64,000 bases of DNA. It comes from Gordoniibacillus chartarius (GTDB lineage: Bacteria; Bacillota; Bacilli; Paenibacillales; NBRC-103111). The stretch spans positions 35,612 through 99,611 of the forward strand of contig NZ_JBHLWN010000012.1 in the NCBI RefSeq assembly GCF_042432825.1, read 5' to 3'. The translations under genes were made by a program, and so were the position numbers. This document shows, piece after piece, positions 41,991 through 50,897 of this stretch (position 1 is the stretch's first letter; the number at the start of each line of letters is the position of its first letter). The notes below the pieces were generated by a model. That model ran no database searches and had not been told where the DNA came from. It worked only from the letters and a program-made list of their open reading frames with translations.

Positions 41991-44438
41991 ATGGATGCAG
42001 CCAGGCTGGAAACGGAGCAAACGTCCCTGCAATTAACCGGTATGACATGCGCCGCTTGCGCAAACCGGATTGAGAAGGGACTCAATAAACTCGAAGGTGT
42101 GACGGAAGCGAACGTGAACTTTGCCCTGGAACGGGCGACGGTTACGTACGATCCGAAAAAAGTAAATGTCGCGCAAATGGAACAAAGCATTCAGAAACTC
42201 GGCTACGGTACGGCAAAAGAAGTCGTTGATTTCAAACTGGAAGGCATGACCTGCGCGGCTTGCGCGAATAAGATTGAGAAAGGCCTTGGCAAATTGCCCG
42301 GCGTCACGAACGCTTCCGTTAACTTCGCGATGGAAACCGCTCGGGTCGAGTACAACGCGGCCGATGTATCTATCTCCGATATGCAGCAACGCGTGGAAAA
42401 GCTGGGCTATAAAGCGATACCGAAGCAAGACGAAGCCAATACTTCGGAGCATCGCGAGAAAGCCATTTCACAACAAAAGCGCAAACTGCTCATCTCCGCC
42501 GTTCTTTCGCTGCCGCTGCTCTGGTCCATGGTCAGCCACTTCTCGTTCTTATCCTGGATCTGGATGCCTGAACTCTTCATGAATCCGTGGTTTCAATTGG
42601 CGTTGGCTACACCAGTTCAATTTTACATTGGCAAACAGTTCTATGTGGGCGCGTTCAAAGCGCTGCGGAATAAGAGCGCCAATATGGACGTACTCGTCTC
42701 GCTCGGAACGTCAGCTGCATACTTTTACAGCTTATACTTAACAATTGAATGGGCCTCAATGGGCAGCATGGCGCATCACGGTCCATCGATGTACTACGAA
42801 ACGAGCGCGGTCCTCATCACTCTCGTTATTCTCGGGAAGCTGTTCGAGTCGCTGGCTAAAGGCCGTACATCCGAAGCGATCAAGACGTTGATGGGCCTTC
42901 AGGCGAAAACGGCTCTCGTTGTTCGGGACGGGCAGGAAATGACGATTCCGGTCGAAGACGTACTCGTCGGCGATATCGTGGTGGTGAAACCGGGGGAGAA
43001 GATCCCGGTGGATGGGGAAGTGCTGGAAGGAAGTTCGTCGGTCGATGAATCGATGCTGACCGGCGAAAGCATCCCGGTCGAGAAAAAAGCCGGAGACAGC
43101 GTGATCGGTGCTACCGTCAACAAAAACGGCAGATTGAGATTGAAAGCGATCAAAGTCGGCAAGGAAACCGCGCTTGCCCAAATCATTAAGGTCGTGGAAG
43201 AAGCGCAAGGCTCGAAAGCGCCGATTCAACGGGTAGCGGATGTCATTTCCGGAATCTTCGTGCCGATCGTCGTAGGGATTGCGGTTGCCGCATTTCTGGT
43301 TTGGTACTTCTGGGTGACACCCGGCGATTTCGCAAATGCGCTGGAGAAAGGGATTGCGATCCTGGTCATCGCCTGCCCTTGCGCACTGGGGCTCGCTACA
43401 CCGACATCGATTATGGCGGGCTCCGGCCGCGCCGCGGAGCTTGGCGTGCTGTTCAAAGGCGGCGAGCATCTGGAATCCACGCACAAAATCGATGCGATCA
43501 TTCTCGACAAAACCGGCACCGTAACGAAGGGGAAACCGGAACTTACGGATGTTGCCGCTGCAAATATAGACGAACATGCTTTTCTTCGCTTAGTTGGCGC
43601 TGCCGAGAAGGATTCCGAGCATCCGCTTGCGGAAGCGATCGTTGCCGGAATCCGGGCTAAAGGCATCGAGCTTCCGGCAACGGAACAGTTTGAGGCGATT
43701 CCAGGGTTTGGTATTCGTGCCGTCGTTGAAGGCAAAGAGGTTCTGGCCGGTACGCGCAAGCTGATGGCGAAATATGACGTTTCGGTTGAACAGGCGCTTG
43801 ATCGGATGACGCAGCTTGAAGAAGATGGAAAAACGGCGATGTTGATCGCGGTTGACGGAGCGTATGCGGGTCTCGTCGCGGTGGCCGATACGATTAAAGA
43901 AACATCGAAAGAGGCTGTAACGCGGCTGAAAGAAATGGGCATAGAGGTGATCATGATCACGGGAGACAACGAACGCACCGCACGGGCGATTGCGGGGCAA
44001 GTCGGCATCGATCATGTTCGCGCCGAAGTGCTTCCAGAAGGCAAAGCGGAAGAAGTGAAGAAGCTGCAAGCGCAGGGTAAGAAAGTGGCGATGGTCGGCG
44101 ACGGTATCAATGACGCCCCCGCGCTGGCGATGGCAGATATCGGCATGGCGATCGGTACCGGTACGGACGTGGCCATGGAGGCCGCCGACGTCACCCTGAT
44201 GCGCGGCGATCTGACGAGCATTCCGGATGCGATCTACATGAGCCGCAAGACGATGAGTAACATCCGCCAAAACCTCTTCTGGGCGCTCGGCTACAACACC
44301 CTCGGCATTCCGATTGCCGCGATTGGACTGCTGGCCCCTTGGGTTGCGGGCGCGGCGATGGCGCTCAGTTCCGTGTCCGTCGTCCTTAACGCCTTGCGGC
44401 TGCAGCGTGTCAAAGTACGCTCTGCATCGAACTTGTAA
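41991..44438 (+). CDS. copA: Copper-exporting P-type ATPase CopA
   Basis: An 815-residue P1B-type ATPase. Two HMA domains with GMTCAACANRIEKGL and GMTCAACANKIEKGL lie near residues 15-30 and 83-98. The membrane CPC motif is in ACPCALGLATP near 465, the phosphorylated Asp in DKTGTVTKGKPE near 503, the HP pair in SEHPLAEAI near 545, and GDGINDAPALA near 706. Two HMA domains and CPC with the YN and MxSS helix pattern indicate Cu(I) export. ATG 41991 follows GAGGT; a GTG at 41982 is possible. It is 29 bases after copZ. Confidence 0.95.
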   Translation: MDAARLETEQTSLQLTGMTCAACANRIEKGLNKLEGVTEANVNFALERATVTYDPKKVNVAQMEQSIQKLGYGTAKEVVDFKLEGMTCAACANKIEKGLGKLPGVTNASVNFAMETARVEYNAADVSISDMQQRVEKLGYKAIPKQDEANTSEHREKAISQQKRKLLISAVLSLPLLWSMVSHFSFLSWIWMPELFMNPWFQLALATPVQFYIGKQFYVGAFKALRNKSANMDVLVSLGTSAAYFYSLYLTIEWASMGSMAHHGPSMYYETSAVLITLVILGKLFESLAKGRTSEAIKTLMGLQAKTALVVRDGQEMTIPVEDVLVGDIVVVKPGEKIPVDGEVLEGSSSVDESMLTGESIPVEKKAGDSVIGATVNKNGRLRLKAIKVGKETALAQIIKVVEEAQGSKAPIQRVADVISGIFVPIVVGIAVAAFLVWYFWVTPGDFANALEKGIAILVIACPCALGLATPTSIMAGSGRAAELGVLFKGGEHLESTHKIDAIILDKTGTVTKGKPELTDVAAANIDEHAFLRLVGAAEKDSEHPLAEAIVAGIRAKGIELPATEQFEAIPGFGIRAVVEGKEVLAGTRKLMAKYDVSVEQALDRMTQLEEDGKTAMLIAVDGAYAGLVAVADTIKETSKEAVTRLKEMGIEVIMITGDNERTARAIAGQVGIDHVRAEVLPEGKAEEVKKLQAQGKKVAMVGDGINDAPALAMADIGMAIGTGTDVAMEAADVTLMRGDLTSIPDAIYMSRKTMSNIRQNLFWALGYNTLGIPIAAIGLLAPWVAGAAMALSSVSVVLNALRLQRVKVRSASNL

Positions 44439-44460
44439 TGAAGTGGAGTTGATATAAACC

Positions 44461-45384
44461 ATGAAGAAGAAAATCATCCTCGTCGCTGCGGCGGTACTTG
44501 CGTTAAGCATATTGGCCGCATGCGGCAAAGCAGGGGATAAGAAACCCGCAGGCGGAAATAATCATGCCGGTCATGGAGCCATCAGCGGGCAAGAGAACGC
44601 CGAGAAGCCTGCAGGAAACGAGAAAAAGGAGGCGGGAGAGATGGATCATGGAGGCGGCCACGGCGGCCATGGCGCAGATGCGAAGCCTGCTGCGGAGAAT
44701 CTTCAAGCATCATTTGCCTTCCCCGCAGGTGCCGCAAAAGCAAATGAAGAAACAGAATTGACCATTCAAGTGAAGGATAAGGACGGGAAACTGGTCAATA
44801 AATATGATGTCAATCACGAGAAATTGCTTCATCTCATTATCGTCAATCACGATTTATCGTTCTTTAACCACATTCACCCCGAGTTTAAGGGAGACGGCAC
44901 ATTTACGGTGAATACGTCGTTCCCGGCTGGCGGCGAGTACAAAGTGTTTGCGGATTTTATTCCGACTGGCGGGACCAATACAACGCTCAGCGAGTGGGTG
45001 AAGGTGGAAGGCAAAGAAGGCAAGCATGCCGCGATTGCAGCTGACGCAAATCCTGTGAAAGAAGTCGATGGCAAGGAAATTGAGCTCTCTATGAGCGCCA
45101 CCAAACCGAAAGAAGACGTGACGTTGACCTTCAACATTCGCGACGCAAAGACGAAGAAGGGGATCAATAATCTGCAGCCTTATTTGGGCGCGGTTGGCCA
45201 TGTCGTGATTCTTTCGGAAGACGCAAATCAGTATCTTCATGTTCATCCGATCGATGAGAAAGCAACCGGGCCGGATGCGAAATTCGCGACTTCTTTTCCG
45301 CAAAGCGGCACGTTCAAAATTTGGGGACAATTTCAGCACAATGGCGAGGTGTTCACCGTCCCCTTCGTCGTCAATGTGAAATAA
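44461..45384 (+). CDS. His-rich copper-associated lipoprotein
   Basis: A 307-residue secreted lipoprotein with the lipobox LAAC near residue 21. Next come His/Gly-rich segments (NNHAGHGA, MDHGGGHGGHGADA, residues about 36-76), likely metal-binding. Two beta-rich domains follow: one with LLHLIIVNHDLSFFNHIHPEF, the second with GHVVILSEDANQYLHVHPID; this duplicated HxHP-type pattern resembles YtkA/FixH-like extracytoplasmic copper-binding proteins. It is 22 bases after copA. A role in holding or handing over periplasmic-side copper is inferred. Confidence 0.75.
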   Translation: MKKKIILVAAAVLALSILAACGKAGDKKPAGGNNHAGHGAISGQENAEKPAGNEKKEAGEMDHGGGHGGHGADAKPAAENLQASFAFPAGAAKANEETELTIQVKDKDGKLVNKYDVNHEKLLHLIIVNHDLSFFNHIHPEFKGDGTFTVNTSFPAGGEYKVFADFIPTGGTNTTLSEWVKVEGKEGKHAAIAADANPVKEVDGKEIELSMSATKPKEDVTLTFNIRDAKTKKGINNLQPYLGAVGHVVILSEDANQYLHVHPIDEKATGPDAKFATSFPQSGTFKIWGQFQHNGEVFTVPFVVNVK

Positions 45385-45406
45385 CGGATCGAAGAGGAGA
45401 ATGATC

Positions 45407-46027
45407 ATGGGAGATAAGACGAAACTGGCGGTATCGCCTGTGATTCAAGTCGGGGGAAGCCTATTTACGCCGGATCAACTTGCCAAGATCGGTACGGTTG
45501 TCGGTTCAGACGCCAAAATTGAAATGACCTCGTTCAAGCAGCTTTACGTGGAAGTGCCTCTTGATGAGCGAGAAGCCATCCAGGAAGAACTGGAGCGTGC
45601 CGGTCTGGAAGTATATCCGGCCGGATTTGCGACCAAGAGCCTGATCGCCTGCAACTTCTGCAAAGGTGCGGAAGAAGCCGGTCTGGAGACGGCTCGCATC
45701 TTGAATCGGGCGATCGCTGGCATCGCGACGCCCACGCCGCTGAAGATTGGCTACGCAGGCTGTGCGCTGGGCACAAGTGAACCGCTGCTGAAAGATATCG
45801 CTGTCGTCAAAATGCGGGATACATTCGATATTTACGTTGGAGGAGAACCTAAAGGCATCAAAGCTGCGACGGGTCGGCTGCTTGTCTCCGGCATATCAGA
45901 GGAACGACTTGTTCCTGTTGTATCTACGCTTATTGATTTCTACAAGCAACAAGCAAAAGGAAAAGAGAAGTTCAGCAAATTCGTGGATCGGATCACGATG
46001 GAGCAGTTGAAACAAATCGTCGCGTAA
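45407..46027 (+). CDS. Nitrite/sulfite reductase half-domain protein
   Basis: A 206-residue protein with the ferredoxin-like half domain of siroheme nitrite/sulfite reductases (GGSLFTPDQLAKIGTVVGSD, SFKQLYVEVP) followed by a reduced 4Fe-4S region: IACNFCKGAEEAGLE (about 81-95) and GYAGCALGTSE (about 117-127), giving Cys-x2-Cys and one Cys rather than the full four. It may bind an iron-sulfur cluster or siroheme, but full enzyme activity is doubtful. Start at 45407 is 7 bases after GAAGAGGAG; the in-frame ATG at 45401 is too close. It is in the cop operon. Confidence 0.65.
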   Translation: MGDKTKLAVSPVIQVGGSLFTPDQLAKIGTVVGSDAKIEMTSFKQLYVEVPLDEREAIQEELERAGLEVYPAGFATKSLIACNFCKGAEEAGLETARILNRAIAGIATPTPLKIGYAGCALGTSEPLLKDIAVVKMRDTFDIYVGGEPKGIKAATGRLLVSGISEERLVPVVSTLIDFYKQQAKGKEKFSKFVDRITMEQLKQIVA

Positions 46028-46041
46028 AGGAGCGAACTTCC

Positions 46042-46299
46042 ATACCGAAAATCGATTCGAAAGAACCAATCAAAATTTACTCGATCCCGACCTGCAGCGA
46101 CTGCCACTTTGCCAAGCGCTATTTCAATGAGCATCAAGTTCCCTATGTTGACTACAATTGTGAAGAAAATATCGAATATGCGAAAGAAGTTCTGGAGCTG
46201 ACAGGAAAGCAGGTCGTACCGACCATCGTCATTAAAGACAAGGTGTTTGTCGGTTTTGCCGAGAACTTGAATGAAATAAGCAAACTCCTTGTAGGCTAA
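46042..46299 (+). CDS. Glutaredoxin-like protein with non-standard start codon
   Basis: An 85-codon frame encoding a small glutaredoxin: IKIYSIPTCSDCHFAKRYF (Cys-x2-Cys redox site), VPYVDYNCEENIEYAKEVL and VVPTIVIKDKVFVGF, with the cis-Pro of the VPT motif. AAAGGAG at 46026-46032 is well spaced to codon ATA at 46042, but no ATG, GTG or TTG exists before the active site in this frame. Either the gene uses ATA (or a near codon), or the start codon mutated from ATG, or the base was misread. It immediately follows the reductase-like gene stop. Redox repair or metal thiol exchange is likely. Confidence 0.7.
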   Translation: MPKIDSKEPIKIYSIPTCSDCHFAKRYFNEHQVPYVDYNCEENIEYAKEVLELTGKQVVPTIVIKDKVFVGFAENLNEISKLLVG

Positions 46300-46402
46300 G
46301 AACTTATAGGCAAGTCTCGCGCAGGCTGCTATTTGTGTCCGTGACTAAAGAGGGGTTGCCTTAATCCGAATGTTAGGAGCATTCATAAGGAGAGGTACTA
46401 TC

Positions 46403-47257
46403 GTGGCGTCCGATCAAAATGAAGAAACATCAAAATCATGGGAAACCGCAGAGCAAGTAGCGGCTTGGAATCGAAGCAGAGCCGATCGAGAAAGGCTTCT
46501 TGGGGAAGCGACGGAGCTTATGCTGCGGGAAGCTGGCGTTAGGGAAGGAACGCAGCTTCTGGACATAGCGGCGGGGACCGGGGACCAGACGTTCAAGGCC
46601 GCCCGGATGATCGGTCCGGCGGGAAATGTGGTTGCTACCGATATCTCGGCAACCATGCTCCAGGTCCTTGCCGAGATCGCGAAACAAGAGTCGCTCACAA
46701 ATATTCAAACGCATGTCATGGATGCCCAGCATGTAGATTTGCCGACAGACACCTTTGATGCGGCTATATCCCGTCACGGTTTGATGTTTGTTCCGGAGCT
46801 GGAGCAGGCCTTGACGGGTATCCGAGAGGTGTTGAAAACAGGCGGTAAATTCGCGGCACTCGTATGGTCGAGTCCGGATAACAACCCGACCTTGTCCCTG
46901 CCGATGACTATCATTTCACGATATGCAGGCATCCCCATTATGGAAGGCGGCAAAAAACCAGGCGTGTTCTCACTTGGTAACCCCGACTTACTGGCAGAAG
47001 CCTTTCAGACGGTGGGCTTCCGGGATGTAACGGTACAGGCTATCCCGCATGTTCACCGCTATGCTTCGGCTGTGGAGTTTAGCCGACGTGGGCGAGAAGA
47101 GGTATCCGCCGGTCCGCTGGGCGAGATCATTAAACGGCTCAGTGAGGAAGAACGCAAGCAGATGCATATGGAAATTATTCGTGCGCTGCAGACATTCGAA
47201 GGGCCGGCAGGATTTGTTGGGCCTTCAGAATCGCTCCTAGTTGTGGGGATCAAATAA
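46403..47257 (+). CDS. Class I SAM-dependent methyltransferase
   Basis: A 284-residue UbiE/Methyltransf_11-type protein. The SAM-binding motif is LLDIAAGTGDQTFKAARMIG near 49, then VATDISATML, the acidic pair DAQHVDLP and the motif near HGLMFVPELEQALTGIREVLK. Substrate unknown. The start is GTG at 46403, 8 bases after AAGGAGAG; an upstream ATG at 46370 lacks a ribosome site. The gene lies within the copper operon, after the glutaredoxin gene, where its role is not obvious. It ends 43 bases before the TVP38-like gene. Confidence 0.82.
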   Translation: MASDQNEETSKSWETAEQVAAWNRSRADRERLLGEATELMLREAGVREGTQLLDIAAGTGDQTFKAARMIGPAGNVVATDISATMLQVLAEIAKQESLTNIQTHVMDAQHVDLPTDTFDAAISRHGLMFVPELEQALTGIREVLKTGGKFAALVWSSPDNNPTLSLPMTIISRYAGIPIMEGGKKPGVFSLGNPDLLAEAFQTVGFRDVTVQAIPHVHRYASAVEFSRRGREEVSAGPLGEIIKRLSEEERKQMHMEIIRALQTFEGPAGFVGPSESLLVVGIK

Positions 47258-47300
47258 ATGGGCTTGCGCGCAGCTTTCCTTTGGAGAACGGAATGGAAAC

Positions 47301-47972
47301 ATGATTAAAAAAGGATTGGTTGTTCTTCTTTATGGGGTCGTGATTGCCGCCGTCATGACCTTCAAGGACTCTCTACTTTCATGGCTCTCTCTTGGAGGCA
47401 TGGAGCGTCTTCCATGGATGATCGGGGCTGCCATCCTTCTTGCGATGATTCCGGTCGTTCCTTTTGGGATTGTAGCCGGAATTATCGGGGCCGCGTATGG
47501 GCCGATCTGGGGCAGTTTGATCAATGTGGCCAGTTCAACCGCCGCGGCAGCCTTGACCTTTTGGGCGGTTCGGTTGATTTTTCAGGAACGAGGCCGCCAG
47601 CTCATGGCTTCAGTGAAAGGAACAGAACGTTTTATCTTCCTTCTGGAGCGTAATGCGTTCTTTGCGGTCATACTGGCTCGCTTGTTACCATTCGTCCCCG
47701 CGGTAATCGTCAATATCGGTGCGGCACTCTTCCGAATGTCCTTTGGAAGTTTTATTATGGCCACTGCGGTCGGGAAAGTACCGGTCATGGTTATGTTTGC
47801 CGTCATGGGGAGTCAGTTGGATTCAAACTGGCCCGTTATGCTACGGACGCTGTTCATTTACATGTTCTTTCTGGTGGTTGTATACGCAGGCCGTCGAGGG
47901 TGGCTTCGCTGGATGGAACCCCTTTATAAAAAAGAACCGGCTGATGAATACTATAGAGGAAAAGGGGACTGA
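47301..47972 (+). CDS. TVP38/TMEM64 family membrane protein
   Basis: A 223-residue DedA-superfamily membrane protein. About five to six membrane segments are visible, with the family text VPFGIVAGIIGAAYGPIWGSLIN near 50-72 and ARLLPFVPAVIVNIGAALFRMSFGSF near 130-155, the latter with the conserved R-x-L-P-F-x-P pattern. Related proteins are lipid scramblases or transporters; some are found with mercury and other metal-resistance genes. ATG 47301 has GGAGAACGGAATGG upstream. It appears to be the last gene of the csoR2-cop operon. Confidence 0.8.
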   Translation: MIKKGLVVLLYGVVIAAVMTFKDSLLSWLSLGGMERLPWMIGAAILLAMIPVVPFGIVAGIIGAAYGPIWGSLINVASSTAAAALTFWAVRLIFQERGRQLMASVKGTERFIFLLERNAFFAVILARLLPFVPAVIVNIGAALFRMSFGSFIMATAVGKVPVMVMFAVMGSQLDSNWPVMLRTLFIYMFFLVVVYAGRRGWLRWMEPLYKKEPADEYYRGKGD

Positions 47973-48080
47973 TTCGGGTCGCCCTTTTGTTGTTTCTGCA
48001 CGGCATCTTTGCATCTACATCAGTTCTACATAAGTCATGGGTAAAGTGATACGTAGAGGCGTTATTCGCGGAGGATGGTC

Positions 48081-48773
48081 ATGAAAACGATATTGGTCGT
48101 CGATGATGAATCGAAAATTCGGGATGTGGTTGTATCCTACTTGAAAAAAGACGGTTTTCAGACCGTTGAAGCCGAAACGGGCAGCGAGGCCATTCGGCGC
48201 GTGCAAAACGAATCGATTGATTTCGTCATCCTGGACCTTATGCTTCCGGATATGGAGGGCGAGCAGGTTTGCCAAGCGATTCGTCAAATCCATTCTGTTC
48301 CGATTTTGATGCTTACCGCCAAGGTTTCCGAGAATAATCGGATTAAGGGGTTATCCATGGGGGCCGACGATTACTTGATCAAGCCCTTTGACCCACGCGA
48401 AGTAGTGGCTCGGGTTCGGGCGATTATGCGGCGTACAGACGAGTATCATTTGCTTGCGGATCGCCTGGCCTTTAATCAAGGGGAACTTATCATTGATTCG
48501 TTAAAGCAGCAGGTATTCCGTGACGGCCAACCGGTGAACCTGACCCCGAATGAATATAAGCTGCTGCTTGTCCTGGCCAAGCATCCGCAGCGTCACTTTT
48601 CACGAGACGAGCTTGTGGAACGCGTGCTTGGCTATGATTTTGACGGTGATAGCCGAACGATCGATCAGCATGTAAAAAATATCCGGCAAAAAATAGAGGG
48701 CGACCCCAAGTCCCCAAATTATATTGTGACGGTGTATGGAACCGGCTATCGATTTGCAGGAGGAACAACATGA
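48081..48773 (+). CDS. OmpR/PhoB-type response regulator
   Basis: A 230-residue response regulator. The receiver has DD at residues 8-9, the phosphorylated Asp in VILDLMLPDMEGEQV near 52 and the Lys of DDYLIKPFDPREVV near 103. The winged-helix output has LTPNEYKLLLVLAKHPQRHFSRDELVERV and the tail TVYGTGYRFAG. ATG 48081 is 6 bases after GGAGG. It overlaps the kinase gene by ATGA. Its place ahead of extracytoplasmic copper proteins suggests copper or cell-envelope sensing. Confidence 0.93.
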   Translation: MKTILVVDDESKIRDVVVSYLKKDGFQTVEAETGSEAIRRVQNESIDFVILDLMLPDMEGEQVCQAIRQIHSVPILMLTAKVSENNRIKGLSMGADDYLIKPFDPREVVARVRAIMRRTDEYHLLADRLAFNQGELIIDSLKQQVFRDGQPVNLTPNEYKLLLVLAKHPQRHFSRDELVERVLGYDFDGDSRTIDQHVKNIRQKIEGDPKSPNYIVTVYGTGYRFAGGTT

Positions 48774-49840
48774 ATAAGCGTCTGCATACCCGTTTGGCTC
48801 TGATTATTATCGGGATTGCTGCTGGCATTGTCCTGATTTCAACCATTAGCGTCATTTTGACGACACACTATCATTTCTCCTTGTATCAAGCTCAAGCCGG
48901 TATGACGCACGAATTACCCGAACTGAATTATCATTTGGAACAAGCGTTGATGCAAACGATCATCTGGACGTGTTTAGTTGCGATTGTACTTGCCGTATTT
49001 CTCGGTTTTTATGTGGCCAAACGAATTTCGGCTCCTCTCATTCATATGACGCGAGTCGCGGAACGCATGACGGACGGGGAATGGAGTACGAGAGTGGACA
49101 TTCAAGGGAAAGATGAGCTTGCAGACTTGGGCGCATCGCTAAATACGCTGGCAGAGCAGTTGCAGCAGCATGAGCAACTGCGCGTCACGATGACCGAAGA
49201 CATCGCGCATGAGTTGCGAACCCCTTTGGCTACGCTCAAAAGCCATATGCGTGCCCTGGAAGACGGGATTTGGGAGCCTACGCCGGAGCGTATCCATTCC
49301 TGTTATGAAGAAATCGAACGATTGACGCAGCTTGTGGCCGAATTGGAAGACCTGACGCATGTGGAGTCGCCCGGTTTTCAATTGTTGCAAAAAGAAGAAT
49401 CATTGGCGGCCATCATCGAGAGAGGCGAAGAACTGGTTGCTGCTGCCTATCGTGAAAAAAACGTTTATCTACGGTGTTCCGTAAGCCCTCATATTCATGT
49501 TTTTGTCGATCATGATCGCATGATTCAGGTGCTTGTGAATCTGCTTAGCAACGCTCTGAAATTTACTCCTGAACACGGAGAAGTGCGAATTGAGGGGAGT
49601 GAAGACAGCGGACATGTTTGGATCCGAGTTCAAGATACGGGAACGGGAATCCCACAGGAGGACTTGCCCTATGTGTTCGAGCGATTTTACCGGGCGGATA
49701 AGTCCCGCAATCGGAAGACCGGGGGCAGCGGCCTGGGGTTAACCATCGTCAAGGAATTGATTGCAGCCCACGGCGGGGAAATTTCAGCCGAGAACCGGGA
49801 AGGTGCCGCTTTTACAATTCGGCTTCCCAAAAGACAGTAG
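48770..49840 (+). CDS. Sensor histidine kinase
   Basis: A 356-residue kinase. Two membrane helices (about 9-30 and 64-86) bracket a very short extracytoplasmic loop of about 35 residues, so it probably senses within the membrane or with a partner protein. A HAMP domain follows (about 87-140), the H box EDIAHELRTPLATLKSHM near 147, the N box LLSNALKFTPEHGEV near 255, and DTGTGIP and GGSGLGLTIVKELI as G boxes. It overlaps the response regulator by ATGA. The exported lipoprotein gene follows 129 bases after it. Confidence 0.92.
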   Translation: MNKRLHTRLALIIIGIAAGIVLISTISVILTTHYHFSLYQAQAGMTHELPELNYHLEQALMQTIIWTCLVAIVLAVFLGFYVAKRISAPLIHMTRVAERMTDGEWSTRVDIQGKDELADLGASLNTLAEQLQQHEQLRVTMTEDIAHELRTPLATLKSHMRALEDGIWEPTPERIHSCYEEIERLTQLVAELEDLTHVESPGFQLLQKEESLAAIIERGEELVAAAYREKNVYLRCSVSPHIHVFVDHDRMIQVLVNLLSNALKFTPEHGEVRIEGSEDSGHVWIRVQDTGTGIPQEDLPYVFERFYRADKSRNRKTGGSGLGLTIVKELIAAHGGEISAENREGAAFTIRLPKRQ

Positions 49841-49969
49841 AACGTTCTACATCGAATCTTCAAAAGTATCGATTACACTGTATATGACTTGCATTTTTAA
49901 CGAATGGTTTGGAAATACATGGGGGACACTGGATTCAGGTCTCTTTTTTACAGAGGGGGGTATTTTTTT

Positions 49970-50881
49970 TTGAAAAAGATGACGATGCTTGCACTAGCGG
50001 CAGTACTCTTGATCGGGACCACGGCATGCTCAAAAAAGGTAGAGCAAGCGCCGAATTCCAATGCGAGTACCACTTTTATGCACCTACATGGCCTTGGTTA
50101 CTCTGCAGACGGAAAACGGCTTTTCATTCCCGTTCACAACGGATTACAGGTATATGCAGACGGTTCATGGAATGAAGGTCCGGGAGAGAAGCACGATTAT
50201 ATGGGTTTCACCGCCGTCGATGACGGATTTTACAGCAGCGGCCATCCAGCACCGGGTTCGAAGTATAAAAATCCATTAGGACTTGTGAAAAGTACGAATG
50301 ACGGGAAAACCATCTCGGTTCTCGCTCTTGAGGGAGAGGTTGATCTACACGGTATGACAGCCGGGTATCGTTCGCATACGCTATACGTGGCGAACCCGGA
50401 ACCTAACTCAAAAATGAAACAGGCAGGGCTGTTTTATAGCAAGGATGAAGGGAAAACCTGGACAAACAGTCCTGCAACCGGTCTCCAAGGGCAGATGACA
50501 GCAATCGCAGCTCACCCTTCTGATGCATCGATCGCTGCTGTCGGTACAACAACAGGCGCCTATCTAACGAGGGATTACGGTCAGAGGTTTACCCCATTGG
50601 TTCCGGAACAACCGGTTTCGGCCCTGACTTTCACGGATTCCGGCAACGTACTGGCAGCTACCTCCGGCCCCAATGCTTCACTGCTTGAAATCAATATAGA
50701 GAGCCAACAATCGTTGGCGATCCAGACGCCAAGCAAGGAGACGATCACCTATGTTGTCCAGAATCCGGCGAATCTGAAAGAGCTGGTCATCGCAACGGAA
50801 CCCAAAGATGTCTATCTTTCTACCGATCGCGGCGCTACATGGATACAAATTGCAGAGAAAGGCAAAACTATCAACCGAAAA
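49970..50881 (+). CDS. F510_1955-type glycosylhydrolase-like lipoprotein
   Basis: A 303-residue protein of a sialidase/beta-propeller type known in databases as F510_1955-family glycosylhydrolase. A signal with lipobox GTTAC lies at residues about 5-21. The mature part begins with HLHGLGYSADGKRLFIPVHNGL and has BNR/Asp-box-like repeats, LVKSTNDGKTISV, LFYSKDEGKTWTN and VYLSTDRGATWIQ. The start is TTG at 49970, nine bases after AGAGGGGGG; ATG 49904 has no ribosome site. The enzymatic role is uncertain. It is 14 bases before the cell-wall-binding gene; both are probably controlled by the two-component system. Confidence 0.75.
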
Positions 50882-50897
50882 TAGGAGGTTTTTAAGC

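Noticed and set aside
43590..44528. 312-codon minus-strand frame over copA
   Set aside because: Shadow of copA; its sequence is His/Arg/Asn-rich with no ribosome site.
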